DNA of 64,000 bases from Vitellaria paradoxa (Eukaryota; Streptophyta; Magnoliopsida; Ericales; Sapotaceae), in the NCBI GenBank assembly GCA_019916065.1, contig CM034241.1:4843062-4907061 (forward strand), read 5' to 3'. Each line of letters begins with the position of its first letter. Position 1 is the stretch's first letter. Positions 36,374 to 47,799 of this stretch are shown one piece after another. The translations under genes and the position numbers were made by a program. A model generated the notes under the pieces. That model ran no database searches and was not told the origin of the DNA. It saw only the letters and a program-made list of their open reading frames with translations.

Positions 36374-37659
36374 TGTAGATATATGTTTTAATTATATTTT
36401 GCATTAAATAATACTGAATATGGAATAAATTTTTAAACTTTTTTTTATAGATGAACGTGACATGACTAAATCGTTCTATACATATTCATTATACTTACCA
36501 AAAAAATCATGTCAAGAGTATCTGTAATGATTAAGTATATTTTAATCATCACAATATTGCAAATCTTTTGGATAGTAGATGAAAAGTGAATTCGTTTCTA
36601 ATTTGAGAATTTAATTAGAATTTGTCTCGAGTGAATTCAAAGATTAGAGTGCGAAGCACCGCCACGTGGAGGATTGAGTGACTTGTACCACGGTAGTCTT
36701 TTGCTTTTTGCTTTTTGATGAACAGATGTGAACATGGCACATGATTCTGCATACATATATAAATTGTCTGTTTGTCATTCATTACTAGAAAATATTTAGC
36801 TGAATATTAGATGCTTCTGTTTGGCTCCATCCATGGCTTGTCTTGGCTTTACCCGTCTTGAAATTCTGTAGGAAAGAACATGGCAAATGCAAAGGACATG
36901 GGAAGGTCTGGTTTGGCAAATCTGTGTGTGAAAAAACATAGTCCCCCCAAGTTTGCTATAGTTTAATTATCTATTTAGATGTTAGCAGGAAAACTACAGT
37001 GATTATATTGGATGGTAACTTTCAAATGGGTGACTAGCTAGAGAGAGAGTGAAGAGGGAAGAGAGAGAGAGAGGGGGGGCAACTCTTTTGTATATGCTGT
37101 TGGGGGGACTCAAGTGTTGCTGTATATCCCACATTTTCTCATCTCTGTTGTTACGTGGGTTTAGGTTTTATCTCAGTATCGTACTTTAGCGGAGTTATAT
37201 ATGAAAAAAAGTATGAAATATTATTACATGGTATGTTTTCATTAGTTCTTAATGAGTGTTTCCGAACACTTATTACCAACGTCTTTGTTTAATTACTCGC
37301 AAGAAAGAAAAATGTTTCCCTCTCAAAATTACCGGAGAGATTTACCGAACTGCGCACAAATTAGTTCAGAAACTCTTGAGTTATCAAAAGAAGATTTTAG
37401 TTATGGTGTGAAGGGACTGTTATTTGTCAAAACGGAATAACCGATGGGGATGATATAATTTTACTGCTGTGCCAGAAGTTACCTTCGTCGGTCTCTCATT
37501 GCTGTGTCTTCGGAAAAAAACTGTATTTAAGTGGGAATAAACTCCTGGAGTCTTTTAGGGTTTTTGGAAGGTTATCTGATTGTTAATTTTAAAATAAAAT
37601 TTGAAAGTTAGTCAAAAATGTTACACACAGTTATAAATAAATAAAATAAGTCATACCCT

Positions 37660-37673
37660 CTCTCTCTCTCTCA

Positions 37674-37708
<35 letters not shown>

Positions 37709-37711
37709 ACA
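37660..37711. repeat. Compound (CT)n(CA)n microsatellite
   Basis: A CTCTCT run with one CACT interruption passes directly into about 14 CA repeats. Confidence 0.9.
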
Positions 37712-37785
37712 AGTGAAACTGCACTTTTGGTCATATTGCATGTAAGAAAAGCAAGCTTTTCCTTACTTTTACCAGCGTATCGTGT

Positions 37786-37884
37786 TTAATTATAGTTATA
37801 GTTGTACTTCAAAAAGGATTAATTATAATTATGGTTGTACTTAAAAAAGGATTAATTATAATTATGGTTGTACTTCGAAAAGGA
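37786..37884. repeat. Three-copy 33-bp tandem repeat
   Basis: Units start at 37786, 37819 and 37852, each beginning TTAATTATAATTATGGTTGT (the first copy with AGTTATAGTT) and ending in ACTTC-AAAAGGA. There are three exact-length copies with a few substitutions and no coding potential. Confidence 0.9.
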
Positions 37885-38023
37885 TTAACGGAAAAGTGAA
37901 CTAAAATTATGTGACAGTCATATTTTGCAGTTAGAAAAATTTTAAAATATCAAATTGCTTGAAAAGTTCGTCCCTAATAAGTTTTTGCCCCTGTTGACAT
38001 TTCCGGGGATACTTTTCAAAGGG

Positions 38024-38165
38024 TGTATTCGGAGTGGTAAAAAGTGAAATAAAATGAGATAAAAAGTGAAATAAAATAAGATAAAGTGAGATAAGTTGTG
38101 GGTTTGTAATTCGTGAATTGAGAAAAAAAAGTGAATTATTTTTAAAAATTTTTAAAAATTTTCAG
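38024..38165. repeat. Interspersed repeat, copy 1 (second copy at 53,125)
   Basis: The stretch GTGTATTCGGAGTGGTAAAA...GATAAGTTGTGGGTTTGTAAT...GAATTATTTTTAAAAATTTT matches 53,125-53,222 (GTGTATTTAGAGTGATAAAA...AATAAGTTGTGGGTTAATAAT...). This copy carries an extra AAAATGAGATAAAAAGTGAA-type expansion. It is probably the end of a MITE or other DNA element. Confidence 0.6.
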
Positions 38166-38169
38166 TAAA

Positions 38170-39211
38170 AATCAGTGCGCTAGGCATACCCAAAATTAAT
38201 AAACCTATGTCAAAAATTTTTAAATATATTATTTTAAACGAGATATAATTATATTATTTTGTACATAAGTTGTGTATAATATGTAATTATTATACGTTCT
38301 AATAAGTCATTTTAAAATTATTTGTAATAATTTAGTGTATTTTAAGTGAATTTATTTTTAATTTGAAAATTTAGTTAAAATTTAAGTTGCAATAGTAAAT
38401 TTAAAAACTGGAGCGTGATTCGCATGGCTTTGACACTACCGAATTGCTGGACCACAAACCAAAACCTACCCAAGACTGGCTGCATTAGGGGAATTATTGG
38501 TTTAACGGTGGCCTGCTCTAGACTCTAGCCCTCTCTGATTTTCTACATATATTTTGCATTAATTAATTTAAGCCCAATTTTTTTTTTTAGAAGAATATAT
38601 GAAATTTCACAAAGCACTTTTACTTAAACTTCATTTACTAATTAGTTTTCTTTTTTATATTAACAAGACCAATCAGAAACTGAAGTTCGAAGGGGGCATA
38701 GAAAGAGTAGGGTTAGGGCCTCTACGCATGCAAGGGATATATGGGATCAAAATGATGTCCCGTGTTGGAACAAGTATAAAAAAAACAACTCAATTCCTTC
38801 CCCCTCTCATGGGAATTAGGGTTTCTCCGTACTTCTACAAGAGTTATATATATATATATATATATATGGAGAGAGAGAGAGAGAGAGAGAGAGATCTTTT
38901 TGAAAATGAGTGGGATATATATTGGGGGCCAAGGGAAAAGTATAGGTCATTTGGTAGGAAGATCCGAATGCATGCAGCCAAAGGCAAAATTAGACGTGTA
39001 CATATATTATTAACGGGGAATATTGAGTTGGTCTCTGTCTCTCTCTGTCTCTCAATTTTCTTGTTCAAAATTAATAATGTTTATGACATATTAATTATAA
39101 AAGATATTTATGTAATTATTACAAATTCTACATAATCTCTCCACACGTTCTTTCTCCATTTTCTTATACCGTTTATGTACATAACTTGCACTGCATGTGT
39201 TAATTCTTCCA

Positions 39212-39245
<34 letters not shown>

Positions 39246-40313
39246 TAATGAAGGCAATATTAAGATTTGATGAAATCATATTAAGTTTGCAGTACTGTTC
39301 TTAAATTATTTTCATTAAACAGAAAAATTAATTAGTAAATCAAATTTAATTTCTTCAAAAAAAAAAAAAAAAAAAAAAGAGAGATTGTTAAAATAGAAAA
39401 TTCAAATTTCAGGATTAGTTATTCAAATGAATCAAAATCACTCTCTTTTAAGTATTTAAAACTTTAAAATACCACAAAAAATCCCTTTATTTATTAACAA
39501 ATATCTTACGCAATTACATTATTTCTATTAATCTCACAAACAATGAGGATCTCCCTCTTATTTTGTGTGTGTGTGTGTGTGTGTGTGTATCTTCCTTTTA
39601 ATGTGTTTTCATAATTAAATTATTGTTCTAAGGGCATCCACTCATATAAGTTAATTACTTTAAATTTATTCTCCTTCTAAGGAGAGAGAGAGAGAAATTG
39701 CAAATTCTCCTTCTAAGTAGAGAGAGAGAGAGGAGTGAAAAAATGACACTAAACACTATTTTTTATAGCATCTCTACAATAGCTTAGATAGTGATATATA
39801 TATACTATTATCTATTGTAGAAAATTATGTAGAACAACTGATGTAATATGTTGTTAAATAAAAAATTTCTAGAATAATTTCTCCTTCATTGTGGAGAATC
39901 TTTTAAGAGAGTTCGATAAAATACCCAAAGTCGAGCAATTTAATTAGTTTTTGAACCAACAAAAAAAATTTGATATTCTTCTATAATTTTTTATCAGAAA
40001 CATAAAACAAAAATGATACGATGATGATATTTATATAATAAATTTTTTTTTTAGTGAGTTATGTTCTTAAAAAGTGATAAGTGTATATATATATATAGAT
40101 ATATCACATATTTCTAATTTTACATTTTAATAAAAAAATTCTACCAGTATAACACTATAATTAAGGCACTAGGAATTAATTGCATGTGGCTTTAAACAAT
40201 GATAATGTGGTGACTTTATTCCAACCTTAGCCGATAAGAATATGAATGGGAGAAAACAAACAAGGCACATAAGCCATGAAAGGGAGAGGAACACACACAC
40301 ATATACATACATA

Positions 40314-40346
<33 letters not shown>

Positions 40347-40687
40347 TAGAGCCATATATAGCGCCGAAAGGATTAAGGTGGTTTACAGCTCACTTATCCC
40401 AATTGGGTTGTTGACAAATCAAATCCCATAAAGGTTTAATTAGGCTGCAAATAAAATAAATTTAATCTCGTTTTAAAGGAGTTGCAATGCAACTCGACAT
40501 AATTGTCAATTTATCCTTAATTTCAGAGTCCCGACACTTTTCCTTCATCATGCATGCAGTTGGATTCAAAATTGGATTCATGGGCCCACCTAAAGAACAA
40601 CAGTACTGAATTATCAGCGATTTTATGCCTTTATATTTATTTTTGTTTTTCTTGGATAATGATAAAAAATGGTTATATTTATATTAA
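38170..40687. other. AT-rich intergenic sequence without recognised genes
   Basis: It contains microsatellites (38845-38894; TA/TG near 39208-39245; GT at 39565-39588; AT near 40,300-40,345), two similar AGAGAGAGAG segments 46 bp apart (39,680-39,730, both after CTCCTTCTAAG) and an A19 run near 39,360. The ORFs here are built from simple repeats. Confidence 0.5.
38845..38894. repeat. (TA)n(GA)n microsatellite
   Basis: A TA run (about 38845-38867) passes into a GA run (38869-38894). Similar compound tracts occur at 53,548-53,601 and, as TG/TA, at 39,208-39,245. A separate (GT)n lies at 39,565-39,588. Confidence 0.88.
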
Positions 40688-41235
40688 TGATACCAAAACT
40701 ATTCCATATCGAAAAGGAGTTGAGAACTGAGATAACTTATAAACGTTTCTAACTCTTATCTTAGCATAATGCATTTTAAAGTTGTAAGGACATTAGATTC
40801 AGCGGGAACTCCATGGTTAATTATGCTCCAGTGGGAGCAGTATCAAGATGGGTGGCCTTTTAGCAAGCAGTTGACCAAACTCTAAGTGGACAATATCTGC
40901 CATAAGGGCCTATGGTGTGCGAACGAAAATAAAATATCATCAGTTGACGCTGTTTGTGGGAATCGATTTTCTAGTAGTTTTTATAGTTCAAACTAGATAT
41001 GACACAAACACTCAATCCCAGTCACAACCAACAAAAATAATAAAGAATCAGAATGACGAAAGAATTAGTGTCATTAAGAGGCAGATGAGGGAGATGATCG
41101 CAGTTATACAAACTTTGGTTAGTGCCATTGAGAGGCAAGTGAGGGAGATGATAATGGTCATGCAAAATTTTGTAGCCTAAAACCAAACGCTGTTTTAGTA
41201 GGAGAAAGTCGTCCCTGTTAATGTTTCACCTCTGG

Positions 41236-41790
41236 TGGATCTTCTTGCCAGTGGAGCATAAAATGGAGGGGTAGTTGAGATGAATGGCAGAGGAAATGGA
41301 GGTGGACAAGGAGCGAATGGAGCTGGTGTCATTGGGAAAAATGATATCCCTAACAGACAATCAGAGAAGTCCCGAAGATGAGAAAGGACGGTTGGAGCCG
41401 AGGTTGGAGTTAGTGGTCGTCCCAAGGCATCACGAACGGAGGTTGTAAGCGTAAAGGATGCTATGTTAATCTTTGGGAGGAGCGCATGAGGGCCATGCAA
41501 GCCCAGATGCAGAGTGTCCTTACAGCTGTTCAAGGCCTAAATATGATCGCTGATGCGATTGATAAGGAGGATTTACCGTTCTCTCAGGTGGTGATGGCTT
41601 GTCCCCTATCACCAAAATTTAAGATGCATGGCCTTGATTCTTTTGATAGTTCAAAGGATTCTTTAGACTTTTGGAGACGTAGAAGACTTTGATGCGTATA
41701 CGTGTCTATCCTAATGAGGTTATGTGTCGGATATTCCCAGCAACACTTTTGCCTTACTAAAACTCTATCAAATTACTTTCTTAACTCTCT
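41236..41790 (+). pseudogene. Gag remnant of the Tat-like element
   Basis: Shifted frames encode LSPKFKMHGLDSFDSSKDSL and then MRIRVYPNEVMCRIFPATL. This is the gypsy gag pattern in which a FxGxxDPxxHLxxF block is followed by a DExMCRxFPxTL block. Several stops and at least one shift occur. No protease, reverse transcriptase or integrase sequence follows before LTR2. Confidence 0.65.
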
Positions 41791-42222
41791 TACTAACGTA
41801 AGTATTGGAGACTCTTTGGCAGGCACTACACTGGTATACTAGGTGGTTTTCTGGACTTAGATTAGACTTCTAGGAAGATATGAAGTAGTTGATTTATCAG
41901 TTGGTACCGTTTGTGAGAATCGAAAGGGTCACGAGCTCGCGGGTCACAAACTCGCCATTCCCAATCCCTCGGTCTTCGATTTGGGGGTTCTGATGATACT
42001 ACAACTGTCCTACATTGGAAAGGAATCGAGGACTGAGGTAACTTATAAGTACCTCTACTTCTCGCCTTAGCATGACATGTTTTAAAGCCGCGAACACACT
42101 GGATTTAGTGAAAACTCTAGGCTTAAGCGTGCTCCAGTGGGAGCAGTACCAAGATGGTAACCTCTTGAGAAGCAGCTGACCAAGCGAAAAACGGATAATA
42201 TCTGTTAGGAGAGCCTACAGTG

Positions 42223-42425
42223 AGAAAGGGGGTTGCAGCAGGGGGTTATTGTAGCGGTTGCAGTAACCACTGTATTAGCCATTGAAACGACACTGTTTCG
42301 ATCTTTTTTTTATCCAAAATGACACTGTTTTACTTAAATCTCTATATTCGGATATGAATTGATGTATTTAAATTTTGAGGTTACTGTAGTCGTTGTAGTA
42401 AACCTCCTACTGCAACCCACAGGTC
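42223..42425. mobile_element. MITE nested in the 3' LTR (203 bp)
   Basis: Absent from LTR1 at the equivalent position. It is bordered by GCCTACAGTG (42213-42222) and GCCTACGGTG (42426-42435), a 10-bp repeat with one mismatch. Its ends are inverted: GGGTTGCAGCAGGGGGTTAT on the left against the reverse complement of the right end, GGGTTGCAGTAGGAGGTTTA. The 9-10 bp duplication suggests a Mutator-like family. Confidence 0.8.
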
Positions 42426-42452
42426 GCCTACGGTGTGCGAACGAAAATAAAA

Positions 42453-42456
<4 letters not shown>

Positions 42457-42508
<52 letters not shown>
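42457..42508. repeat. (AT)26 microsatellite
   Basis: A perfect AT run abuts the end of the 3' LTR. Confidence 0.95.
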
Positions 42509-42511
<3 letters not shown>

Positions 42512-43112
42512 ACCCTGTATTCCTCATGTGTTTATTTTCATTAGTTTTAAGTCTTGTAATATTTGCTTTGGAAAAGAAACTGAAAACATGGATTAATTTG
42601 TACATTTAGTGTTACATATATATTTTAAAAAACTAATACACGAATAATGCGTTTAAAGTAAAAATGATTGTAATATCTTAACCAAATTTAAATTATTTAG
42701 AGATTGTTTTTCCTGTCCAGCTAGCGTAAGGTTTTGTTTGCTTAGAAACAAAAGTTTTTTTTTTTTTTTTTTCATACTAAAATTGGATTTTTTTAGAGCT
42801 ATAACTTTTAGTCATGTTAATTGCATCCATTCACGTCCATTTAGATAAAAGTTAAAAGGATAAAACAATCAATTTCTTTTGTTACTTTTTTATCAAAACG
42901 AATAGTCTTTACTTATATAGATATAAATTTTTTAATTTTTTTTTACAAATGTAATTAACACGCCTAAAACCCATAACTTTTAAAAAGAAAATTAAATTTA
43001 GGAGAAAAAAGTCATATAAGACTTAAAAAAAAAAAATTACAAAAGACTAAAAATTAACTTTTCTATGACCAAACCAACCCTACAATCTACGCAAATCCCT
43101 ATGGGTAGTAAT

Positions 43113-43717
43113 TAGGGGTGTTATTAAAAATCAAAAAATCAGACCGACTGAAAAAATCAGATCGAATCGGATTTTTTAAACCGATTTTTTAAAATCTGGT
43201 TTGGTTTCGGTTTAAAAAATTTTAATTTTTTGAAACTGGTTTGGTTTCCGGTTTTGAGGGTTTTAAAACCTAATTGAACCAGACCGAACCGGTTATAATG
43301 CAAGTGTGTAGCAAAATGTAGTGGTTGGGACTCGAACTCAAGATCCCAAAGGTTTCAAGCGATGACTTTACCACTGGATAACACCTACTAATTGCTTACA
43401 ATGTCACAGTAGAGGAAACTGGGTCATGGCTGGAAATTAGGCTAGAGGTGAAAATATTTTTTGAGTTTGTAATAGGTTTGAAAGCCACATTAATGTAATT
43501 TTTATAAGTTTTTTAATATATTGGGTCAGAATTGAATTTTTTTATATTGGGCTTGGCTCAAAATTGTAGTCTACAATGAAAATCGGATTAAAACCGAAAC
43601 CGAACCGAAACCGAATTATATCAATTGGTTACGGTTTTAAAAGTTTTCAAACTGAAAATCTAGTTTGGTCCTATAAATAACCCAAAACCGATCCAAATTG
43701 GACCGGTATCACCCCTA
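43113..43717. mobile_element. hAT MITE (605 bp) with perfect 8-bp TSD
   Basis: The termini TAGGGGTG and CACCCCTA are perfect inverted repeats, and GTAGTAAT is duplicated exactly on both sides (43105-43112 and 43718-43725). The interior repeats GGTTTGGTTTCGG and AACCGAAACCGAACCG-like words. Around 43,320-43,385 the minus strand has a tRNA-like head (TTATCCAGTGGTAAAG as A box, GTTCGAGTCC as B box), suggesting a SINE piece or tRNA remnant within it. No transposase is encoded. Confidence 0.9.
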
Positions 43718-44417
43718 GTAGTAATACTTAATTTCGAGTATCACCAATTACATTTGTTTTATTTTGGGCCGTCGACAACTTTCACCTAGAAACGGACGCG
43801 CAACTCTTTTGTGTATTTGATAAAAATTTGTAAAAGTTAAAAAATGTTAAAAAATTAAAGAAAGTTATAGCAAATTGATAGTTTGTGTATGGTAATTTTT
43901 TTACGTGTTTATTGATTTTTTGGTAGAGAAAACTAAAAGAAAGTTAAAAATTAAAGGAACATAAAGATTTTTAACTTGTTGCCAAACCGGCCTTAATTAC
44001 TGTAAATATGTAATTAACTCGCAACATACACTATACATTGTACACAAGATGATTGAAACACTCAGAGAGAATTTATATATGGTTAGGAGTGAGTCTAAAA
44101 TGCACCATGCCTTGAGTTATTTGTTCCATCATAAAAAAAAAGAAATAAAATCTATTTTGGATGGATTATAATACTGAAAAAATGTCACGCCCCAAAGTTG
44201 TTCATCCATCCATGAAAATAACCTAGAATAAAATTATTAAAATCTCATACTGGATGAGTTATAATAAGATACTGGATGTTGATTTATTTATGTCGCATTT
44301 TATTAATAGTTTGTGAAGTGAAAAAAAAAACGCTTATAAGTTTTTATTTCACTTTTTTGATAGGATGGTTAAGGTATCGGATTTAGAAATTTTAAATATA
44401 TGACATTTTATACTAAT

Positions 44418-45000
44418 ACTATGTTTGGTTGGATGAAAAATAAGAAAGACGAGAAGAGATAATATCTCATTTCTATTTTTTAGCTGAAGAGAAAAGTAAA
44501 GAGGAGGGAAAAGAGGGTGGAAAAGTGAGAGTGTGACTAACATATTTTTATCCTTCTAAATTTAGGAGGAAAAGAAGGATGGAGGGTGACATAAAAAATG
44601 ATATCAGCTCTCTAATAGTAGGTTGGAAATCATGAAATTAAAATTCAATAGTATAAATACATTAACATATTTTTTAAGTTACAAAAATATAAATACATCG
44701 AAACCATTGGTCCTCAATGTCATGGAATTGATATCGAGGTCGATGTTAACCTCCCTCTTTTTGAAAAAGAGAGGAGAAAGGGAGGGGTGAGAAGGAAGAA
44801 AGAGAAGAGAGGTGTAATAAAAATTTAAAAAAGTAAGACTTACTTTTTTAAAAATAATTTTTAATTTAAAAAATAAATTATAGTATAATACATGTATCTA
44901 TATTCCTTTACTTTCTCCCATTTTTTACTTAAATCAAACACACTTCCTTCTTCTCACTTTTTTTTCTTCCCATTTTTTTTTGGTATCCAAACAAACTATA
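44418..45000. mobile_element. MITE-like element with GTTTGGTTGGA inverted ends
   Basis: CTATGTTTGGTTGGATGAAA on the left matches the reverse complement of the right end, TATAGTTTGTTTGGATACC. The inner arms are GA-rich on one side and CT-rich on the other. The element is non-coding. Its arms resemble the foldback element at 23.2 kb in composition. Confidence 0.6.
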
Positions 45001-45525
45001 AGGGTGCATTTGGTGTATAAAAAAAGTAAGATTTTTTTTGTAACTTGTATCTTGGTGCTGTCATTTATCACTTTAAAAAAAATTATGTTTGACAAAAATT
45101 TATAATAGTTGAAAAAAATTTAAAAAAGTTAGTAAAAATTAAAAAATCAAAGAAAATTGATAAAAATTAAAGCAACTTGGATGAAATCATTAAAAGTTAA
45201 AATGTGTTTAGTAAATTTTAGTAATAAAAATTAAAAAATAAATTGATAAAAATTAATAATTAACAAAAATAAAAAATTGATATAAAAATAATATGAGAAG
45301 AAATTTAATTAAAAAATTTAATAATTTCTGATAATTTTTAATATTTTTTATTAAACCAAATAACTCAATAGAATTAAATTTTTTTTTTAATATTTTTAAG
45401 TGTACTAAGCACGACAGCAATGTACTAGTGATACACCTACCCCCCACATGGATATAGATACTTTTACGGGGGAAGGATGAACGGTGCAGAATGACTGCAC
45501 AAGCAAAAAGTGGGTCCCACATTTC

Positions 45526-45545
45526 AGAGTCAGTCAGTCAGTCAG
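45526..45545. repeat. (CAGT)n short tetranucleotide run
   Basis: About four to five GTCA/CAGT units occur in a row in otherwise unremarkable intergenic sequence. Confidence 0.8.
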
Positions 45546-47799
45546 ATGTCAGTGAGGGATCACGGACTGAGATTGTACAAATTTGTAAAAGAATCCAAAA
45601 GTATTGCACTGTTCTTGCTCTTCCCTCAATCCCTTGGAAAATGAAACTCCTTTTTCTCGTGTCTTGGGCCATACCCACCCACCCATGCACAACGCTGCAA
45701 CGGTAGGTCAAACTTTTTAATTATGTTGTAATCATTTTGTACTTCATGAGATGGGATGAGCTTCCCAAAGGCATGTAACTTTTTCAACCCCAAAATTTTT
45801 TACCTTTCTTTTTTTCCTTTTAATTTTTTTTTTGACATTTCCTTTGTATTATGCCCCATTTGCTACCATATTTTTTTTTTCAACTTCAGTAATTTTAATT
45901 TTTTTTGGGTCGTTTGGTAAATCTTGACTTTTATTTAATTTTTTTTCAAATATCAACATTTTATGAACGTTAAAATATATTAATATATATATATTTTGAG
46001 TGTGTTTAGAATTGTATAAATTAGTATAAATTTGTAAAAGTTATAATTTCATAATTCGTACTATGAGTAAAAAATTTAAATTTTATAGAAGTTTAGAGTG
46101 CTTGAAAATATCCTTTTTATATCTTTCGTTACCAATGTTAGAATACGTACTCCATTACCATATATATTTAATAATATATTTTAACAATTAACACATACAT
46201 TTGGTACAAAAATATTTACTTCATAAAAATTAAAAAATATTAATATTTTATCAAAACACATAAAAAGTAAATTTTAGTACAAAATTACAAAAGATTAAAA
46301 AAATTTATTTGCCAAATGGGTCCTATATTACTTTCTAATTGCTTCCATTATAATCAATTTTGTATTTTAATTTAACTGAAAATTAGCTATGACTAGAGGT
46401 ACGTACTTTGAAATTTGAAACTAAAGTCGAGTAGAGTTTGAAATTTGAACCAAATAAAGCTCTCTCTCTCTCTCTCCAATAAATCTTAACTATTGATGGT
46501 TATAAAATAAAATCTCAATCCTTAATTTGGAGATAAATACTAAATCACTGAGTTGATTTGTTATATAAATATCTTCCTGAGTTATGTTTTGGTTTGGGAA
46601 AAATTGGAGAAAATGAAAGGATAATTCCATCTTGTAGCTCATCATTTTTTTTTCTGTTGTTTTGACTTCGAGAGTAAAGAAAAAGAGAGAGAGAGAAGAG
46701 AAAGAGGGAGAGAAATTGTTAAAAATGAGTTTTATTTATTTTTACATAATTTTGTATAAACCTTTTATATATATTTCACATATTTTTTCCCTCAAATCAA
46801 ACAAGGTTGAAGAAGAAAAAATTTTCATTATTTAAGGAATCAATTTTTAATTTTCTCCAACCCTCACACTTTTAATTAATGATTTTTTTTATTGAAAAAA
46901 CAATTCTATCGCAAAATGGTCTAAAATCAAATATGGAAACAAAATACCTATCCCTAAAAATGTAGAGATGTTGCGCCGAAAATAATTGCAATTAAATACT
47001 ATATATTTTGCTGCATCTCCTTTAAGTTTGACAGTGTAAAAATGCTTTTTTACAAGAATTTTTATGGTTAAAATTGTCACATTTTTAGAGTAAATTATGA
47101 ATTTTAAATTTATATTTTGCATTTAATCAAATTTGATATATAAACGCCTGTAACATCTCATCTACATGATAATACTAGTAATAACTTGTACCTACGGCAT
47201 TCTGAACAAAATTAGTATTAAGTTTTATATATAATTGAAACTTTGGACAAAAAGTTTAAATAGAAAAAATTATGATAATCCAAGAGTTTTAATTTTTTTC
47301 TAAAACTTTAGACCCTAACAATTATTATATGTGTTTTGGTCTTTCTTTTTTTTTTAATTAATTTTTGATAAGTACCATAAAATAAAACACAAATTATAGT
47401 ATTTTAATTTGAAAGATTCAACTTTCTGAAAATCATAATTAGATGGAATTTAAGTTGACAGTTGATTTACATATGATCTTCACTTTTGAAATATGGTGAA
47501 ATTTAAAATACCCAAACTATTTTTTTGAGATGAATGATAGTGAAGTTTATTAAAATAAGAATTAAACAGAAAGTTAAAAATATAAAAATGATTTTAATCG
47601 TTAAACGAAAGAAAAAACATATTTTTTAACCGTTAGTTCTTAGTTTGTGAGAAGCATTTTTAAAACTCTCCTATTTTTTTTATATAAATAGATATAATTA
47701 ACACTAAACCACCTTATTGGTAAAATTACCTTGATTAAAAAAAAAATGAGGGTGCACATATAAAATGTCTATTGCTAAAAAATTAGAATGCAACTTATA

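Larger units (their letters stand above)
40688..42457 (+). mobile_element. Small degenerate Tat-like gypsy LTR retrotransposon
   Basis: Two related LTRs bound it. LTR1 is 40688-40939 (TGATACC...ATATCA) and LTR2 is about 41994-42457 (TGATACT...ACATCA), sharing TGCTCCAGTGGGAGCAGTA and GTGTGCGAACGAAAATAAAA. After LTR1 comes TCAGTTGACGCTGTTTGTGG, the primer-site-proximal sequence type of Tat elements (usually TTGGCGCCGTCTGTGGG). The interior of about 1.05 kb has only gag remnants. LTR2 is longer because of a 203-bp MITE. No flanking duplication is readable, because the right border is an (AT)n tract (42457-42508). Confidence 0.75.

Noticed and set aside
38599..39135. 178-codon ORF as a gene
   Set aside because: It contains translated microsatellite (YIYIYIYMERERERERE) and AT-rich sequence, with no conserved domain or leader.
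44183..47190. Further gypsy LTR bounded by TGTCACGCCCC (44,183) and TGTAACATCTCATC (47,151)
   Set aside because: The two motifs do not form a consistent TG...CA pair, no matching duplication was found, and an unrelated MITE lies between.
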